Assembly (NCBI GenBank): GCA_030831045.1
Contig: JAURMB010000029.1
Coordinates: forward strand, 1-35,766
Length of the DNA stretch: 35,766 nucleotides
DNA from: Schleiferiaceae bacterium
GTDB taxonomy: Bacteria; Bacteroidota; Bacteroidia; Flavobacteriales; Schleiferiaceae
Reading direction: 5' to 3'
The notes below the pieces were generated by a model. It had not been told where the DNA came from and made no database searches. It saw only the letters and a list, made by a program, of their open reading frames with translations. Shown piece by piece: positions 1-7,485 of the stretch. Every line of letters begins with the position of its first letter. Within the stretch, counting starts at the first letter, position 1. The translations under genes were made by a program, and so were the position numbers.

Positions 1-21
1 GACCTCCTCTCAAGAATGTCT

Positions 22-145
22 ACTAGGAAACCAAACCCAGGCCCCACGGCCTGGGTTTTTTCATTGGTAGCCGAGCCAAGCTCGCGTGAGCGAGGGATAC
101 CAATGAAAAAACGTCGCGACGGAGTCGCGGGTTTGGTTTTCTAGT
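22..145. repeat. Nested palindromic element with three hairpins inside an outer stem
   Basis: Outer arms 22-38 and 129-145 are complementary at 16 of 17 positions. Inside lie three further structures. The first is a GC hairpin (36-43 with 48-55, loop 44-47) followed by a T run at 56-61, which looks like an intrinsic terminator. The second is a perfect 14-bp stem (56-69 with 98-111) that encloses a small hairpin (81-85 with 90-94). The third is a hairpin of 115-120 with 124-129. The whole can fold as a cloverleaf-like branched structure as RNA, or as a cruciform in DNA. It could be a terminator for the gene to the left, a dispersed extragenic repeat, or a structured RNA. I see no coding potential in it. 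Confidence 0.7.
36..61 (+). terminator. Intrinsic terminator of the gene left of the window
   Basis: An 8-bp perfect stem (CCCAGGCC with GGCCTGGG, loop CCAC) is followed directly by six T residues. This is the classic layout for a plus-strand gene ending left of position 36. The same T run also forms part of the next inverted repeat (56-69/98-111). Confidence 0.65.
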
Positions 146-167
146 CAGCACACCCCAAAAGCGGTCC

Positions 168-185
168 GCCGCGCGAATGCGCGGC
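168..185. repeat. GC hairpin in the leader region before the amidase
   Basis: A perfect 7-bp stem GCCGCGC/GCGCGGC with loop GAAT. No T run follows. It lies in the otherwise gene-free stretch 146-323, where I see nothing else except the -7-like element at 278. Confidence 0.4.
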
Positions 186-277
186 AATTTGGCCCCGATT
201 TACACGCCAATATATAATTTGCTCAACCACAACGTTTGAACATTAAAGTCCTTTGTAAAAGCCTAAATAAAAAATGT

Positions 278-285
278 TAACTTTA
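278..285 (+). promoter_or_regulatory. Putative -7 element for the amidase gene
   Basis: TAACTTTA matches the Bacteroidota -7 consensus TAnnTTTG except at the last base, and would give a leader of about 30 nt. The surrounding 12-mer GTTAACTTTAGA recurs at 23123-23134 at almost the same distance from the M48 peptidase start. The only upstream TTTG (252-255) is 22 nt away, longer than usual, so the -33 assignment is open. Confidence 0.4.
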
Positions 286-323
286 GACATCATTGGGCAA
301 ATTCCCCGCTAAACGTGTCAACT

Positions 324-923
324 ATGAAACGTACCACTCAATTACTTGGAATAGCAATACTCCTGATTGCTTTCGCTTTTACCCCAACCCCTAAGAAAAT
401 CGTCGTCATTGACGTAGGCCATGGCGGCAACGATTCAGGAGCTCAAGTAGGGTCAGCCCTCGAAAAAGAGGTTGTAATGAGCGTTGCACTCAAAGTTCAA
501 GAGCTTAATACCAATTCGAATATTAAAATTATCCTAAGTCGAGATCAGGACCAATTCAAGTCTCTTTCTGAGCGAACTCAATTTATCAACAGTCTGAATC
601 CTGACCTTGTTATTTCTCTGCACGCTGGTATTTCGAACAACCCACAATTATCTGGTACTGATATTTTCATCAGCAACCAAAACATTAAAAAGAATCAATC
701 AGGTGCCCTAGCCCTAAATCTGCTTTACAGCATTAACAGCGAAAAAGTAGAGATTAAAAAAGCCGATTTCTATGTGCTTAAAAATTCATTAGCTCCTGCT
801 GCCCTTGTTGAATTAGGGTTATTAAGTAATAATGAGGACCGCACATACCTGACCAGCGAAGCAGGGCAAAAGGAATTGGCACAATCCATTCTTAACGCCA
901 TAGACACGGAGAGCAAGGAATAA
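324..923 (+). CDS. N-acetylmuramoyl-L-alanine amidase (Amidase_3 family), exported
   Basis: A zinc amidase that cleaves the bond between N-acetylmuramic acid and L-alanine in peptidoglycan. The 199-residue protein starts with a hydrophobic export segment (residues 5-20), followed by the catalytic domain. Family motifs are visible: GHGGNDSGA with zinc ligand His33, Glu47 in ALEKE, His100 in ISLHAG, and the late catalytic glutamate Glu163 in ALVELGLLSN. There is no SPOR, LysM or AMIN domain, so it is a minimal amidase. I chose ATG 324 over the in-frame GTG at 315, because the export segment begins directly after it. Its codons are clearly AT-richer than those of the following genes, and it shares an upstream 12-mer with the AT-rich cluster at 23 kb. 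A terminator follows. The family is certain; its place in growth or division is not readable. Confidence 0.88.
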   Translation: MKRTTQLLGIAILLIAFAFTPTPKKIVVIDVGHGGNDSGAQVGSALEKEVVMSVALKVQELNTNSNIKIILSRDQDQFKSLSERTQFINSLNPDLVISLHAGISNNPQLSGTDIFISNQNIKKNQSGALALNLLYSINSEKVEIKKADFYVLKNSLAPAALVELGLLSNNEDRTYLTSEAGQKELAQSILNAIDTESKE

Positions 924-950
924 TTTTGATTTCGAAGTGTTCAACCTAAG

Positions 951-974
951 CCAGTCTTTACGACTGGTTTTTTT
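951..974 (+). terminator. Intrinsic terminator after the amidase gene
   Basis: Stem CCAGTC (951-956) and GACTGG (962-967), loop of 5 nt, followed by seven T residues. It lies 28 nt after the amidase stop and in the same direction. Confidence 0.8.
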
Positions 975-997
975 GTTCTCAAAACGAACTTAGCCCC

Positions 998-1354
998 ATG
1001 CCCACCACCGACGAACGCATTGCTGCCATGACCCTCGCCTCGGTCTATCCGCACTACCGAGCGAAACTCGAGCGCAAGGGAGTCGACCCAGGCCTCACGG
1101 ACAATGCCATACGGTGGCTAACCCAGTGCGCGCCGAACCACCTCCAAATGTGGCTCAACGAAAAATGGACGTTTGCGCAAATTTTTGACTCCGTCCAACT
1201 GCACCCCAACGCATCACTCATTAAGGGCGTGATCTGCGGATGGCGGGTAGAGGAAATTGAGAATCCGCTTTCGCAAAAGGTGCGCTACCTCGACAAGCTC
1301 ATCGACGAACTGGCGAAGGGGCGCGCGCCCGAAAAAGTGTTCCGCACCGCTTAG
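998..1354 (+). CDS. DUF2200 family protein
   Basis: A 118-residue cytosolic protein that matches the DUF2200 family along its whole length. The opening MPTTDERIAAMTLASVYPHY, the central LIKGVICGWRVEEIENPL and the late VRYLDKLIDELAKGR are the conserved stretches as I remember the family. No catalytic residues are known to me and its function is not established. The length is normal. It stands alone downstream of the amidase terminator. Its TAG stop overlaps the TAA stop of the convergent LacI-type gene by 2 nt, so the two genes share 4 nt and there is no room for a separate terminator. Confidence 0.85.
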   Translation: MPTTDERIAAMTLASVYPHYRAKLERKGVDPGLTDNAIRWLTQCAPNHLQMWLNEKWTFAQIFDSVQLHPNASLIKGVICGWRVEEIENPLSQKVRYLDKLIDELAKGRAPEKVFRTA

Positions 1355-2364
1355 GCGCGCAACGCCACCGATTCCTGTTCCACAATTTCAACGGGCATGG
1401 AGACGTGCTCCGTTCCGCCCTCTTGAGTGCGAACGCGCGAAACCATCAGCCCCGCGAGCCAACCCATGTCGTAGCCCGAGGTTTTGACGTAGCTAATGCT
1501 CGGAACCGACACCATTGGAAACTTTCCGTCGCTAACACCCAGCACCGACACGTCTTCTGGGATTCGAAGGCCCATGCGCTGAAGGTAGCGCATGCTGTGC
1601 GCGAGAAGTTCATCAGACATGGCAAACAATGCAGAAGGCCGCCCCTCGGCCCGCGAAAACTGCTTGGCAAGCAGCAATTCTAGTTCCCCAACTTGCTCGA
1701 CGTGAATCACGTTGGGCGACTTTTGGCTGCCTGCGAACTGAGCTACGCCCGCGCGAAAGCCCGCCTCCCGCTCTTGGGTAAGCCGCCAATTGCAGCTTCC
1801 GAGGATCGCGACCAGGTCGCGATGTCCCTTAGCGACCAAATAGCGCACCGCTTGGTAGCCCGCTTGATAGCCGTCAAATCGCACGCTGTGGAGCTGGGTG
1901 TCGTCTGCCGTTTTGTCAATTAATATGCACGGAACCTCATTCTGAATCAACGGCTTCAAATGATCTAAACCCACTGAAGTTGAGGCGAGCGACAGCAGCA
2001 CCCCCTCGACCTGCAGGTCAACGCACTGCTGCACGACTTCGGCCTCAAGCTCGCTACGGTCCTGGGTCAAGAAAATTTGGAGCATCCGGCCCGACTGGCG
2101 CAAGGAAGCGCTCAGGCCGGCGATCAGCGAGGGCGAAAAGTAGTCGTTGACTTCAGGCAAAATCAGCGCAACGATGCCCGAATGCTGCTGGCGAAAGCCA
2201 CGGGCTAAGAGATTTGCCCGGTACCCCAACTGGGACGCGGCCTCAGCTACTCGATTCTTGGTTTGTGCGCTGATGTCGGGGTGATCCGACAGCGCTCGGG
2301 AGACGGTCGAGATGGACAAGCTCAGCACCCGAGCAATGTCTTTGATGGTGGTTCTGCGGTTCAC
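1351..2364 (-). CDS. LacI-family transcriptional regulator of the adjacent sugar locus
   Basis: A 337-residue repressor of the LacI/GalR family. The N-terminal helix-turn-helix and hinge helix span about residues 5-50 (TIKDIARVLSLSISTVSRAL, then a DIS..T..RV..AA..LGYRAN hinge). A periplasmic-binding-protein-like sugar-sensing domain fills the rest (GIVALILPEVNDYFSP, VPCILIDKTADD, ISYVKTSGYDMG). It is divergent from a TonB-dependent receptor. A perfect 12-bp palindrome with central CG lies in the gap (2409-2420). Its left half contains the TTTG -33 box of this gene's own promoter (TTTG, 19 nt, TAACTTAG at 2383-2390), which points to autoregulation. It probably senses the imported sugar or its phosphate; the ligand cannot be read. 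Confidence 0.93.
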   Translation of the reverse strand: MNRRTTIKDIARVLSLSISTVSRALSDHPDISAQTKNRVAEAASQLGYRANLLARGFRQQHSGIVALILPEVNDYFSPSLIAGLSASLRQSGRMLQIFLTQDRSELEAEVVQQCVDLQVEGVLLSLASTSVGLDHLKPLIQNEVPCILIDKTADDTQLHSVRFDGYQAGYQAVRYLVAKGHRDLVAILGSCNWRLTQEREAGFRAGVAQFAGSQKSPNVIHVEQVGELELLLAKQFSRAEGRPSALFAMSDELLAHSMRYLQRMGLRIPEDVSVLGVSDGKFPMVSVPSISYVKTSGYDMGWLAGLMVSRVRTQEGGTEHVSMPVEIVEQESVALRA

Positions 2365-2382
2365 GGTAGCGATTCTTGAGTC

Positions 2383-2413
2383 CTAAGTTATCAACAACAA
2401 ACATTCCCGCAAA
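2383..2413 (-). promoter_or_regulatory. Promoter of the LacI-type gene
   Basis: On the minus strand TTTG (complement of 2410-2413), a 19-nt spacer, then TAACTTAG (complement of 2383-2390) fits the Bacteroidota TTTG-N17-19-TAnnTTTG pattern well. The -33 box lies within the LacI-type palindrome. Predicted transcription start is near 2377, 13 nt before the ATG. Confidence 0.55.
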
Positions 2414-2420
2414 CGTTTGC
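2409..2420. promoter_or_regulatory. LacI-type operator
   Basis: A perfect palindrome, GCAAACGTTTGC, with the central CpG typical of LacI/GalR operators. It sits in the divergent gap between the repressor and the TonB-dependent receptor. Each half contains TTTG read outward, so a bound repressor could cover the -33 region of both promoters. A possible receptor promoter is TTTG (2416-2419), 20 nt, TCGCTTTA (2440-2447), which is only a weak match. Confidence 0.75.
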
Positions 2421-2503
2421 ACTGACGCGACCCCATTCGTCGCTTTAAATCATTTAATACAATTGTGTTGCCAAAACACTTTATTCACCTAACACGACTT
2501 GGC

Positions 2504-4948
2504 ATGAACAAAACAACCACCAAATTAATCGGCACATTGTGCGCCCTCGGAGTTCCGGCTTTGAGCGCGTTTGCGGCAAATTCCGCAGCAATGCAGTCCG
2601 ATACTACCCTGAGCGCTGGCCTGAACGAGGTCGTCATTACGGGGGTAACTAGCGAATCGAGCAAGCTCAAATCAAGTGTAAGCATTACCACTTTGAAGCC
2701 GAGCAGCATCGAGCAAGCAACGCCGAGAACTACCGCAGAAATCTTCCGCAGCATCCCCGGTATCCGCTCGGAATCGTCGGGCGGCGAGGGCAACACCAAC
2801 ATCACCGTGCGCGGGGTACCCATTTCGGCGGGCGGTTCCAAATACCTGCAGCTTCAAGAAGACGGACTCCCCGTGTTCTTGTTTGGCGATATGGCCTTTG
2901 CCACATCCGACATCTTCCTGCGTTTCGATCAATCGGTTGACCGCATCGAAGCCATTCGCGGGGGTTCAGCGTCTACCATGGCGTCGAACTCTCCTGCCGG
3001 TATCATCAACTTCGTCAGCAAGACGGGCAGCAAAGAAGGCGGAAGCATTAGCAGCACCTTCGGCTTGGACTACGACCAGTTCCGCACCGACTTTGACTTC
3101 GGAACCCCGTTGACCAAAGACGTTAGCCTTCACGTAGGCGGATTCTTCCGCAACGGAGAGGGTCCGCGCAAAACCGGCTTCAACGCCAACAACGGCGGCC
3201 AAATCAAAGCCAACATGACCAAGCGCTTTGAGAACGGCTACGCCCGCGTCTACTTTAAGCACCTTAACGACCGCACCGCGGCCTACATGCCTCAGCCCAT
3301 GCAGGTTACGGGAACCAACGCCGCACCGATTTGGGAAGGCATTGGCGACTTCAGCGCGAACCAAGACGCTTTGCACAGCGTATTCTTGAGCAGCAACTAC
3401 GGTATTGGCGGCAACGGCGAGCGCCGCATCGTCGACGTGGCCGACGGTATGCATCCGAAGTCGACGGCGGTAGGAACCGAATTCGTCTACAACCTTGAGA
3501 ACGGTTGGCGCGCCGAAAGCCGCAGCCGCTGGGCCAGCAATTCCGGCCGCTTCGTGGCTCCGTTTACCGCCGCTGTAGGAACGACCGACGCCATGCTTAC
3601 CACGGTGGGTGGCGCCATTGGCCGCGACCTGACCGGAGCTACCCTGACCCGCGCCAGCAACGGCAGCGCCTTCACTGACGGCCTCGCTCAAGTGGTTCAC
3701 ATTTTTGATACCGAACTCGAGAACTTTAACACCATGGTGAGCGACAACAACTTGTCGAAAACCTTTGGCAACTTGAAAGTTAAACTCGGCTACTACCGCG
3801 CCCTTCAAGACGTCAACATGTCGTGGCTGTGGAACTCCTACCTGACCGAAATCAAAGGTGGCGGACAAGCGTCTCCCTTGGACATCACGATGGCCGACGG
3901 AACCAAAATCTCCGAGAGCGGACAGTACGCCTACGGTGTACCCGTGTGGGGTAACTGCTGCCAGGTCAAGTACAACTCGGCTTACAGCGTTTCTGCTCCC
4001 TACGCCGCGTTTGTGTACGAAGCCAGCGATAAAATCACGGTCGACGCCAGCGTTCGCCAAGACAACGGTCGCGTGCGCGGAGTCGGATTCGGAACCAAAG
4101 TGGGCGAGCTCGACGTCAACAACGACGGCGTAATTTCAGCCCTTGAAGAGGCCGTTGCCGTCGTCGACAACGCCCAAAAGAATCCGGTGAACTACAACTA
4201 CGGCTACCTGTCGTACTCGGTGGGCGCCAACTACCTGCTCGGCAGCAACCAGTCAGCCTACGCCCGCTACAGCCGTGGCGGTGCCGCCAAGGCCGACCGC
4301 GCCGTGTGGCCCGCTGCTTCGCACCTGTCGCTGGGCAACCCCAAAGACATGATCAACCAAGCTGAATTGGGCTGGAAGCGCAGCTTCTCCAACGCCATTC
4401 TGTACGTAACCGGTTTCTACGCCGCTACGACGGAAGAAGGCGGATTTGAAGCCACGACCCAGCGCGTCATCGAGAACGACTACACGGCCTACGGTCTTGA
4501 AGTTGAGGGCGCTTACCGCAAAGGCAACTTTGACCTTCGCGGCGCCGCCACCTACACTAAGGCCGACATCACCACGCTCAACGCCGACGGAACCCAGGGA
4601 GCCAACTACGGAAACACGCCGCGCCGTCAGCCCGGCTTGATGTACAGCATCATGCCCTCGTACACCGTGGGCAAGCACATGCTCGGACTGAGCGCCATCG
4701 GCCAAACCAAAGCCTACGCCCAAGACAACAACGCGCTGGTTATGCCGGGCTACATGGTCCTCAACGGATTTGTGTCGTTCAACCTCGGCAAAGGCCTCGA
4801 CTTTGGAATCAACGGCAACAACTTGCTGAATGCCATCGGCATCACGGAGTCTGAAGAAGGTTCTATGGTGGACGGACAGGTGAACTACCTGCGTGCGCGC
4901 TCGATCACGGGCCGCTCGATCTCCGCGTCACTGCGCTACCGTTTCTAA
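2504..4948 (+). CDS. TonB-dependent outer-membrane receptor, probable carbohydrate importer
   Basis: An 814-residue outer-membrane receptor. The signal peptide ends near AFAAN (about residue 24). A plug domain follows (NITVRGVPISAGG, QEDGLPVFLFGD, FDQSVDRIEAIRGGSAS), then a 22-strand-type barrel ending in the aromatic tail SLRYRF. It lacks the N-terminal carboxypeptidase-D-like domain usual in SusC proteins and has no SusD partner. An extracellular-loop segment at residues 537-548 (DVNNDGVISALE) is a complete EF-hand loop and may bind calcium. I chose ATG 2504 because it opens a good signal peptide; the open frame extends upstream to a GTG at 2465. The LacI-type operator upstream and the sugar transporter and glycosidase downstream suggest import of an oligosaccharide. 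Confidence 0.92.
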   Translation: MNKTTTKLIGTLCALGVPALSAFAANSAAMQSDTTLSAGLNEVVITGVTSESSKLKSSVSITTLKPSSIEQATPRTTAEIFRSIPGIRSESSGGEGNTNITVRGVPISAGGSKYLQLQEDGLPVFLFGDMAFATSDIFLRFDQSVDRIEAIRGGSASTMASNSPAGIINFVSKTGSKEGGSISSTFGLDYDQFRTDFDFGTPLTKDVSLHVGGFFRNGEGPRKTGFNANNGGQIKANMTKRFENGYARVYFKHLNDRTAAYMPQPMQVTGTNAAPIWEGIGDFSANQDALHSVFLSSNYGIGGNGERRIVDVADGMHPKSTAVGTEFVYNLENGWRAESRSRWASNSGRFVAPFTAAVGTTDAMLTTVGGAIGRDLTGATLTRASNGSAFTDGLAQVVHIFDTELENFNTMVSDNNLSKTFGNLKVKLGYYRALQDVNMSWLWNSYLTEIKGGGQASPLDITMADGTKISESGQYAYGVPVWGNCCQVKYNSAYSVSAPYAAFVYEASDKITVDASVRQDNGRVRGVGFGTKVGELDVNNDGVISALEEAVAVVDNAQKNPVNYNYGYLSYSVGANYLLGSNQSAYARYSRGGAAKADRAVWPAASHLSLGNPKDMINQAELGWKRSFSNAILYVTGFYAATTEEGGFEATTQRVIENDYTAYGLEVEGAYRKGNFDLRGAATYTKADITTLNADGTQGANYGNTPRRQPGLMYSIMPSYTVGKHMLGLSAIGQTKAYAQDNNALVMPGYMVLNGFVSFNLGKGLDFGINGNNLLNAIGITESEEGSMVDGQVNYLRARSITGRSISASLRYRF

Positions 4949-4951
4949 GAG

Positions 4952-4976
4952 CTTTGGCCCGCCCCGCGGGCCAAAG
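4952..4976 (+). terminator. Strong hairpin after the TonB-dependent receptor
   Basis: An 11-bp perfect stem (4952-4962 with 4966-4976) with a CCC loop, starting 4 nt after the stop codon. Only a short mixed TTTA follows, so it may act as a partial terminator or as an RNA end-protector rather than a full stop. Confidence 0.6.
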
Positions 4977-4987
4977 TTTACCTTTAC

Positions 4988-5018
4988 CGGGGGAATGAAG
5001 CGCAGCTTCATTCCCCCG
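4988..5018 (+). promoter_or_regulatory. Second strong hairpin, just upstream of the transporter start
   Basis: A 14-bp perfect stem (4988-5001 with 5005-5018) with a GCA loop, ending 21 nt before the transporter ATG. It is followed by GTTCTTCTAC, a weak T-rich tail. Together with the hairpin at 4952-4976 it separates the receptor from the transporter-glycosidase-kinase genes. It could protect mRNA ends after processing, attenuate transcription, or set unequal expression of receptor and downstream enzymes. Confidence 0.55.
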
Positions 5019-5039
5019 TTCTTCTACCCCCACTACCCC

Positions 5040-6383
5040 ATGAACCTCCGCAAAACATTTGGCGACATTTGGACCATGAACTTTGGATTCTTCGGCATCC
5101 AGTTCAGCTTCGGCTTACAGCAGTCCAACATGAGCCCTATCTACCAATACTTGGGGGCCGACGAAGGATCGCTCCCGATGCTTTGGCTCGCGGGGCCCGT
5201 GACCGGCCTACTGGTGCAGCCCGTCATTGGCGCCTTGAGCGACGAAACCTGGAGTCCGCGTTGGGGACGCCGAAAGCCCTACATCCTCGTCGGCGCGCTC
5301 ATCGCCAGCCTTGGACTGATCCTAATGCCCTTCTCGCAAACGCTTTGGATGGCGGCGAGCCTGCTTTGGATCCTCGACGCCGCCAACAACATGGCCATGG
5401 AGCCCTACCGCGCCTTTGTTTCTGACGAACTCACCGCGGAACAGCAGCCCACCGGATTTTTAATGCAGAGCTTTTTTACAGGTCTCGGCATCACCCTGGC
5501 CAACTTCACCCCGGCCATCCTCATCACCTTGGGTCTTGTGGGGCTCAACGACCAGTTCGCCAACGGAATCCCCGCGACCACCTACTGGGCTTTTGGCATC
5601 GGCGCCTTCGCCTCCATCGCCACGGTGCTCTACAGCATGAGCAGCACCCGTGAGCATGCCCCCACCGCCGAGCAACATCAGCAAATCGCCGCGCGCAAAT
5701 CCAGCGGCGGCATCGTACAGCGTTCCCTGCGCGAAATCACCGAATCCCTTCGCGAAATGCCTTTGGGTATGAAGCGCTTGATTCCCGTCAAATTTTTCAC
5801 GTGGTACGCTATGTTTTGCTACTGGCAGTACGTTACCTCGGCCCTAGCCAAGTCGCAGTTTCAGACCAGCGACGTCCACAGCGAGGGCTTTCGGGCCGCG
5901 CAGGTGCTCACGGGCCAACTCAACGGAACCTACAACATCGTGACCTTTGCGCTGGCCTTCGCGCTGGTGCCGCTGGCCCGTCGCTGGGGCGCCGCGTGGG
6001 TGCATGCCTTGGCGCTGACCTTGGGCGGACTGGGCATCCTCCTCATTCCCTACCTGAGCGCGAGCGATTCCGCACTTTTTGGACTGCCCAGCATCTACCT
6101 CTACACCGTGGGCCTCGGAATCGCCTGGGCCTCGATCATGGCCATGCCCTACCAAATGCTGGCGGCGTCGGTTCCCAAAGAGCGGACCGGCGTGTTCATG
6201 GGCATTTTTAACATGTTCATCGTGATTCCGATGATGATTCAAATCGGAACCATGCAGTGGTTTGTTTTTGATTGGCTGGGTGAAGACAGCCGGCAGGTGC
6301 TGAATTTGGGCGGAATTTTTCTGCTGCTCGGCGCCCTGTTTAGCCTACGTTTGATTCCTCGATTTATGCCCGATGTACGCTAA
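5040..6383 (+). CDS. MFS sugar transporter, SLC45/GPH-like
   Basis: A 447-residue inner-membrane transporter with about 12 hydrophobic segments. The loop after the second segment reads [20 protein letters not shown], the signature form of the sucrose/glucoside transporters of the SLC45 and GPH type. The N-terminal [22 protein letters not shown] also fits that group. It would carry a disaccharide or short glucoside from periplasm to cytosol by proton or sodium symport. The open frame begins at 4893 inside the receptor gene, but residues before ATG 5040 are encoded by the two hairpins and are not protein-like, so I start at 5040. It overlaps the next gene by 11 nt. The sugar cannot be read from sequence. 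Confidence 0.9.
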   Translation: MNLRKTFGDIWTMNFGFFGIQFSFGLQQSNMSPIYQYLGADEGSLPMLWLAGPVTGLLVQPVIGALSDETWSPRWGRRKPYILVGALIASLGLILMPFSQTLWMAASLLWILDAANNMAMEPYRAFVSDELTAEQQPTGFLMQSFFTGLGITLANFTPAILITLGLVGLNDQFANGIPATTYWAFGIGAFASIATVLYSMSSTREHAPTAEQHQQIAARKSSGGIVQRSLREITESLREMPLGMKRLIPVKFFTWYAMFCYWQYVTSALAKSQFQTSDVHSEGFRAAQVLTGQLNGTYNIVTFALAFALVPLARRWGAAWVHALALTLGGLGILLIPYLSASDSALFGLPSIYLYTVGLGIAWASIMAMPYQMLAASVPKERTGVFMGIFNMFIVIPMMIQIGTMQWFVFDWLGEDSRQVLNLGGIFLLLGALFSLRLIPRFMPDVR

Positions 6384-7485
6384 GCTGCTTCACTACGCTT
6401 CTGAGGCGCAACAGATTCTGTACCAGGCCCAATCGGAACTGGGCACCAAGGCCTCGGTGGCCCAAATGGCCAACTACCAGGCGGTTTTTTGCCGCGATGC
6501 CGTGGTGGTCGGACTCCTGGGCATCGACGAGGGCGACCCCGTGTTAATCGACGGTCTGGTGCGCAGCCTGACGACCCTGCGCAACCACCAGGGACCGCAA
6601 GGCCAAATTCCGTCTAATGTGCGCCTCGAGGGAGGCCATACGTCGGTGAGTTTTGGAAAGCTTTCGCCCAAGCTCGACTCGGTTTCGTGGTACCTGTTGG
6701 GCTGCGCACGCCTCGTGTCGGCAGGCCACAGCAACCCGGCCCTTTGGCTCCCCAGCGTGCGCGCGGCCGCTGACCTGCTTGAGGCCCTCGAATACAACCA
6801 GCGCCACCTGCTGTACGTTCCGCGGGGCGGAAACTGGGCCGACGAGTACCTGACCGAAGGCTACACGCTTTTTGACCAAGCGCTGCGGTGCTGGGCGCTC
6901 CGCGAAGCGGCCAACGCATTCCAGCAACCCCGCTGGGCCGCCAAGTCGGAGCAGATCGCGCACTTGATTCTCAGCCACTACCCGCTCGAAAACGGACTGT
7001 TTGCCTCTTCGCTTTTGCCTGGAGCCGTCGATCGCCGGGTGGACCTGGCGGCGCACTGCATGCTCGGAATGGCCTTGGGGCCCTCCAACCCGTCGGTCCA
7101 CCGAGCGCTCGCGGTTCTCCACGAAACGACGTTGGGCGCTGGGGCGCTTCCGCCCGCTTTTTGGCCCATCATCCAGCCCGACGATCCCCGCTGGCCCGAA
7201 CTCGAGGGTTTTCACCTTTTTGGCATGAAAAACCGGCCGCACCACTACCACAACGGCGGAATTTGGTGGGTTTGGCTGGGGTTCCTTGGCCAATCGCTGC
7301 GCCGCCACGGGATCCAAACAACCACCCTAACCGCGGCGGCAGAGGGACTTTTGCAGCGCTTCGCGGCGTTTGACTTTGAGGAATACGTGAATTCCGATTC
7401 CCTCGAACCCGGCGGAACGCCCAAACTTTGCTTTACGGCTGCGGGAATCCGTATGCTTCACCACGTGACCCAGAACTCCCTGTGA
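6373..7485 (+). CDS. Six-hairpin ((alpha/alpha)6) glycosidase, GH100 or amylo-alpha-1,6-glucosidase-like
   Basis: A 370-residue protein without a signal peptide, so cytosolic. The alternating helical pattern and motifs FCRDAVVVGLLG, GPQGQIPSNV, KLDSVSWYLLG, GNWADEYLTEGYTLFDQAL and KNRPHHYHNGGIWWVW fit the alpha/alpha toroid enzymes related to neutral invertases (GH100) and glycogen-debranching glucosidases. Acidic residues in RDA and WADEY are candidate catalytic residues, but I cannot assign them. It would hydrolyse the sugar imported by the overlapping transporter gene. Its start overlaps the transporter by 11 nt, and its TGA stop overlaps the kinase GTG start, so the three are probably translationally coupled. 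It could instead be a phosphorylase-like or isomerase toroid; the fold is more certain than the reaction. Confidence 0.75.
   Translation: MYAKLLHYASEAQQILYQAQSELGTKASVAQMANYQAVFCRDAVVVGLLGIDEGDPVLIDGLVRSLTTLRNHQGPQGQIPSNVRLEGGHTSVSFGKLSPKLDSVSWYLLGCARLVSAGHSNPALWLPSVRAAADLLEALEYNQRHLLYVPRGGNWADEYLTEGYTLFDQALRCWALREAANAFQQPRWAAKSEQIAHLILSHYPLENGLFASSLLPGAVDRRVDLAAHCMLGMALGPSNPSVHRALAVLHETTLGAGALPPAFWPIIQPDDPRWPELEGFHLFGMKNRPHHYHNGGIWWVWLGFLGQSLRRHGIQTTTLTAAAEGLLQRFAAFDFEEYVNSDSLEPGGTPKLCFTAAGIRMLHHVTQNSL

Noticed and set aside
2966..4060. Long open frame (364 codons) on the minus strand within the TonB-dependent receptor gene
   Set aside because: Repetitive Val/Gly/Ala-rich composition typical of the antisense of a GC-rich gene; no start context or domain. 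The plus-strand receptor explains the DNA.
4893..5039. Upstream extension of the MFS transporter frame into the receptor gene
   Set aside because: These codons cover the receptor's end and the two hairpins; MFS homology starts at the ATG at 5040.
6544..7317. Minus-strand frame of 257 codons within the glycosidase gene
   Set aside because: Arg/Pro-rich, low-complexity composition with no recognisable motif; shadow of the real gene.
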